This document shows positions 5,304 through 5,376 of a stretch of 5,376 bases of DNA, one piece after another. Every line of letters starts with the position of its first letter. The stretch's first letter is position 1. Origin of the DNA: Tyzzerella sp. UBA1042 (GTDB lineage: Bacteria; Bacillota; Clostridia; Lachnospirales; Anaerotignaceae); the NCBI GenBank assembly GCA_002316675.1, contig DCDZ01000066.1, positions 91,130-96,505 on the forward strand, given 5' to 3'. The notes beneath the pieces were generated by a model. That model saw only the letters and a program-made list of their open reading frames with translations, did not search any database and was not told the origin of the DNA. The position numbers and the translations under genes were made by a program.

Positions 5304-5376
5304 GAAAAACATCCCTCAAATAGAAGGGTGCCAGACTGTCGAAAAAGGTCCAGCGAAAGGGTGGGCTTCATAGGGA

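Noticed and set aside
5155..5373. A 72-codon plus-strand frame over the right end
   Set aside because: It starts with a TTG that has no ribosome binding site and runs in another frame than the better-supported TTG ORF at 5136; the product resembles no family I know.
5304..5376. Terminal inverted repeat of an insertion sequence near ACTGTCGAAAAAGG
   Set aside because: No matching inverted copy, target duplication or transposase is visible in the window, so a mobile-element call is not supportable here.

Overview
The window looks like a chromosomal segment of a low- to medium-GC anaerobic Firmicute of the Clostridia type. The signs are AT-rich intergenic DNA, strong AGGAGG ribosome binding sites, a sigma-54 activator with a sigma-54 promoter, and a thiamine-dependent 2-oxo-acid/acetoin dehydrogenase operon. 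The assignment to Clostridia is an inference from style; there is no rRNA or other taxonomic marker.

Layout, all main genes on the minus strand and read right to left. 4827-3463 encodes a 454-residue sigma-54-dependent activator (PAS, AAA+, Fis-type helix-turn-helix). 3462-2985 is a 478-base AT-rich regulatory region. It holds a candidate terminator for the regulator (3335-3352), clustered inverted repeats that may be enhancer sites (3170-3227), A/T tracts (3117-3168) and a very good -24/-12 promoter (3041-3057). 2984-2019 is E1 alpha (AcoA-like), 1985-1017 is E1 beta (AcoB-like), and 947 to the left edge is the first 315 residues of E2 (AcoC-like), with two lipoyl domains, a peripheral-subunit-binding domain and the start of the catalytic domain. 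E3 and any lipoylation genes would lie beyond the left edge.

How they work together: the activator would bind upstream dyads, contact sigma-54 RNA polymerase through its GAFTGA loop and switch on E1 alpha-E1 beta-E2. The enzyme complex decarboxylates or cleaves its substrate on thiamine diphosphate, passes the acyl group to lipoyl-lysine and forms an acyl-CoA. The true substrate (acetoin or a 2-oxo acid) cannot be fixed from the sequence. Both E1 subunits depart from the usual family consensus around the active site, and the activator is PAS-based and short, not a long GAF-containing AcoR.

Right end: 4828-5135 holds the regulator leader and promoter and, on the plus strand, a CCTG/CCCC hairpin. 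From 5136 a possible 55-residue plus-strand ORF with a TTG start and good ribosome binding site follows. It is unrecognised and may belong to a dispersed repeat. From 5304 to the end I see no supportable gene.

The most notable non-genic signal is a 9-bp hairpin with a UNCG-type tetraloop lying exactly between a strong but distant Shine-Dalgarno sequence and the E2 start codon. I found no clear evidence of a wholly new system; the window is mainly a regulated catabolic operon with unusual details.
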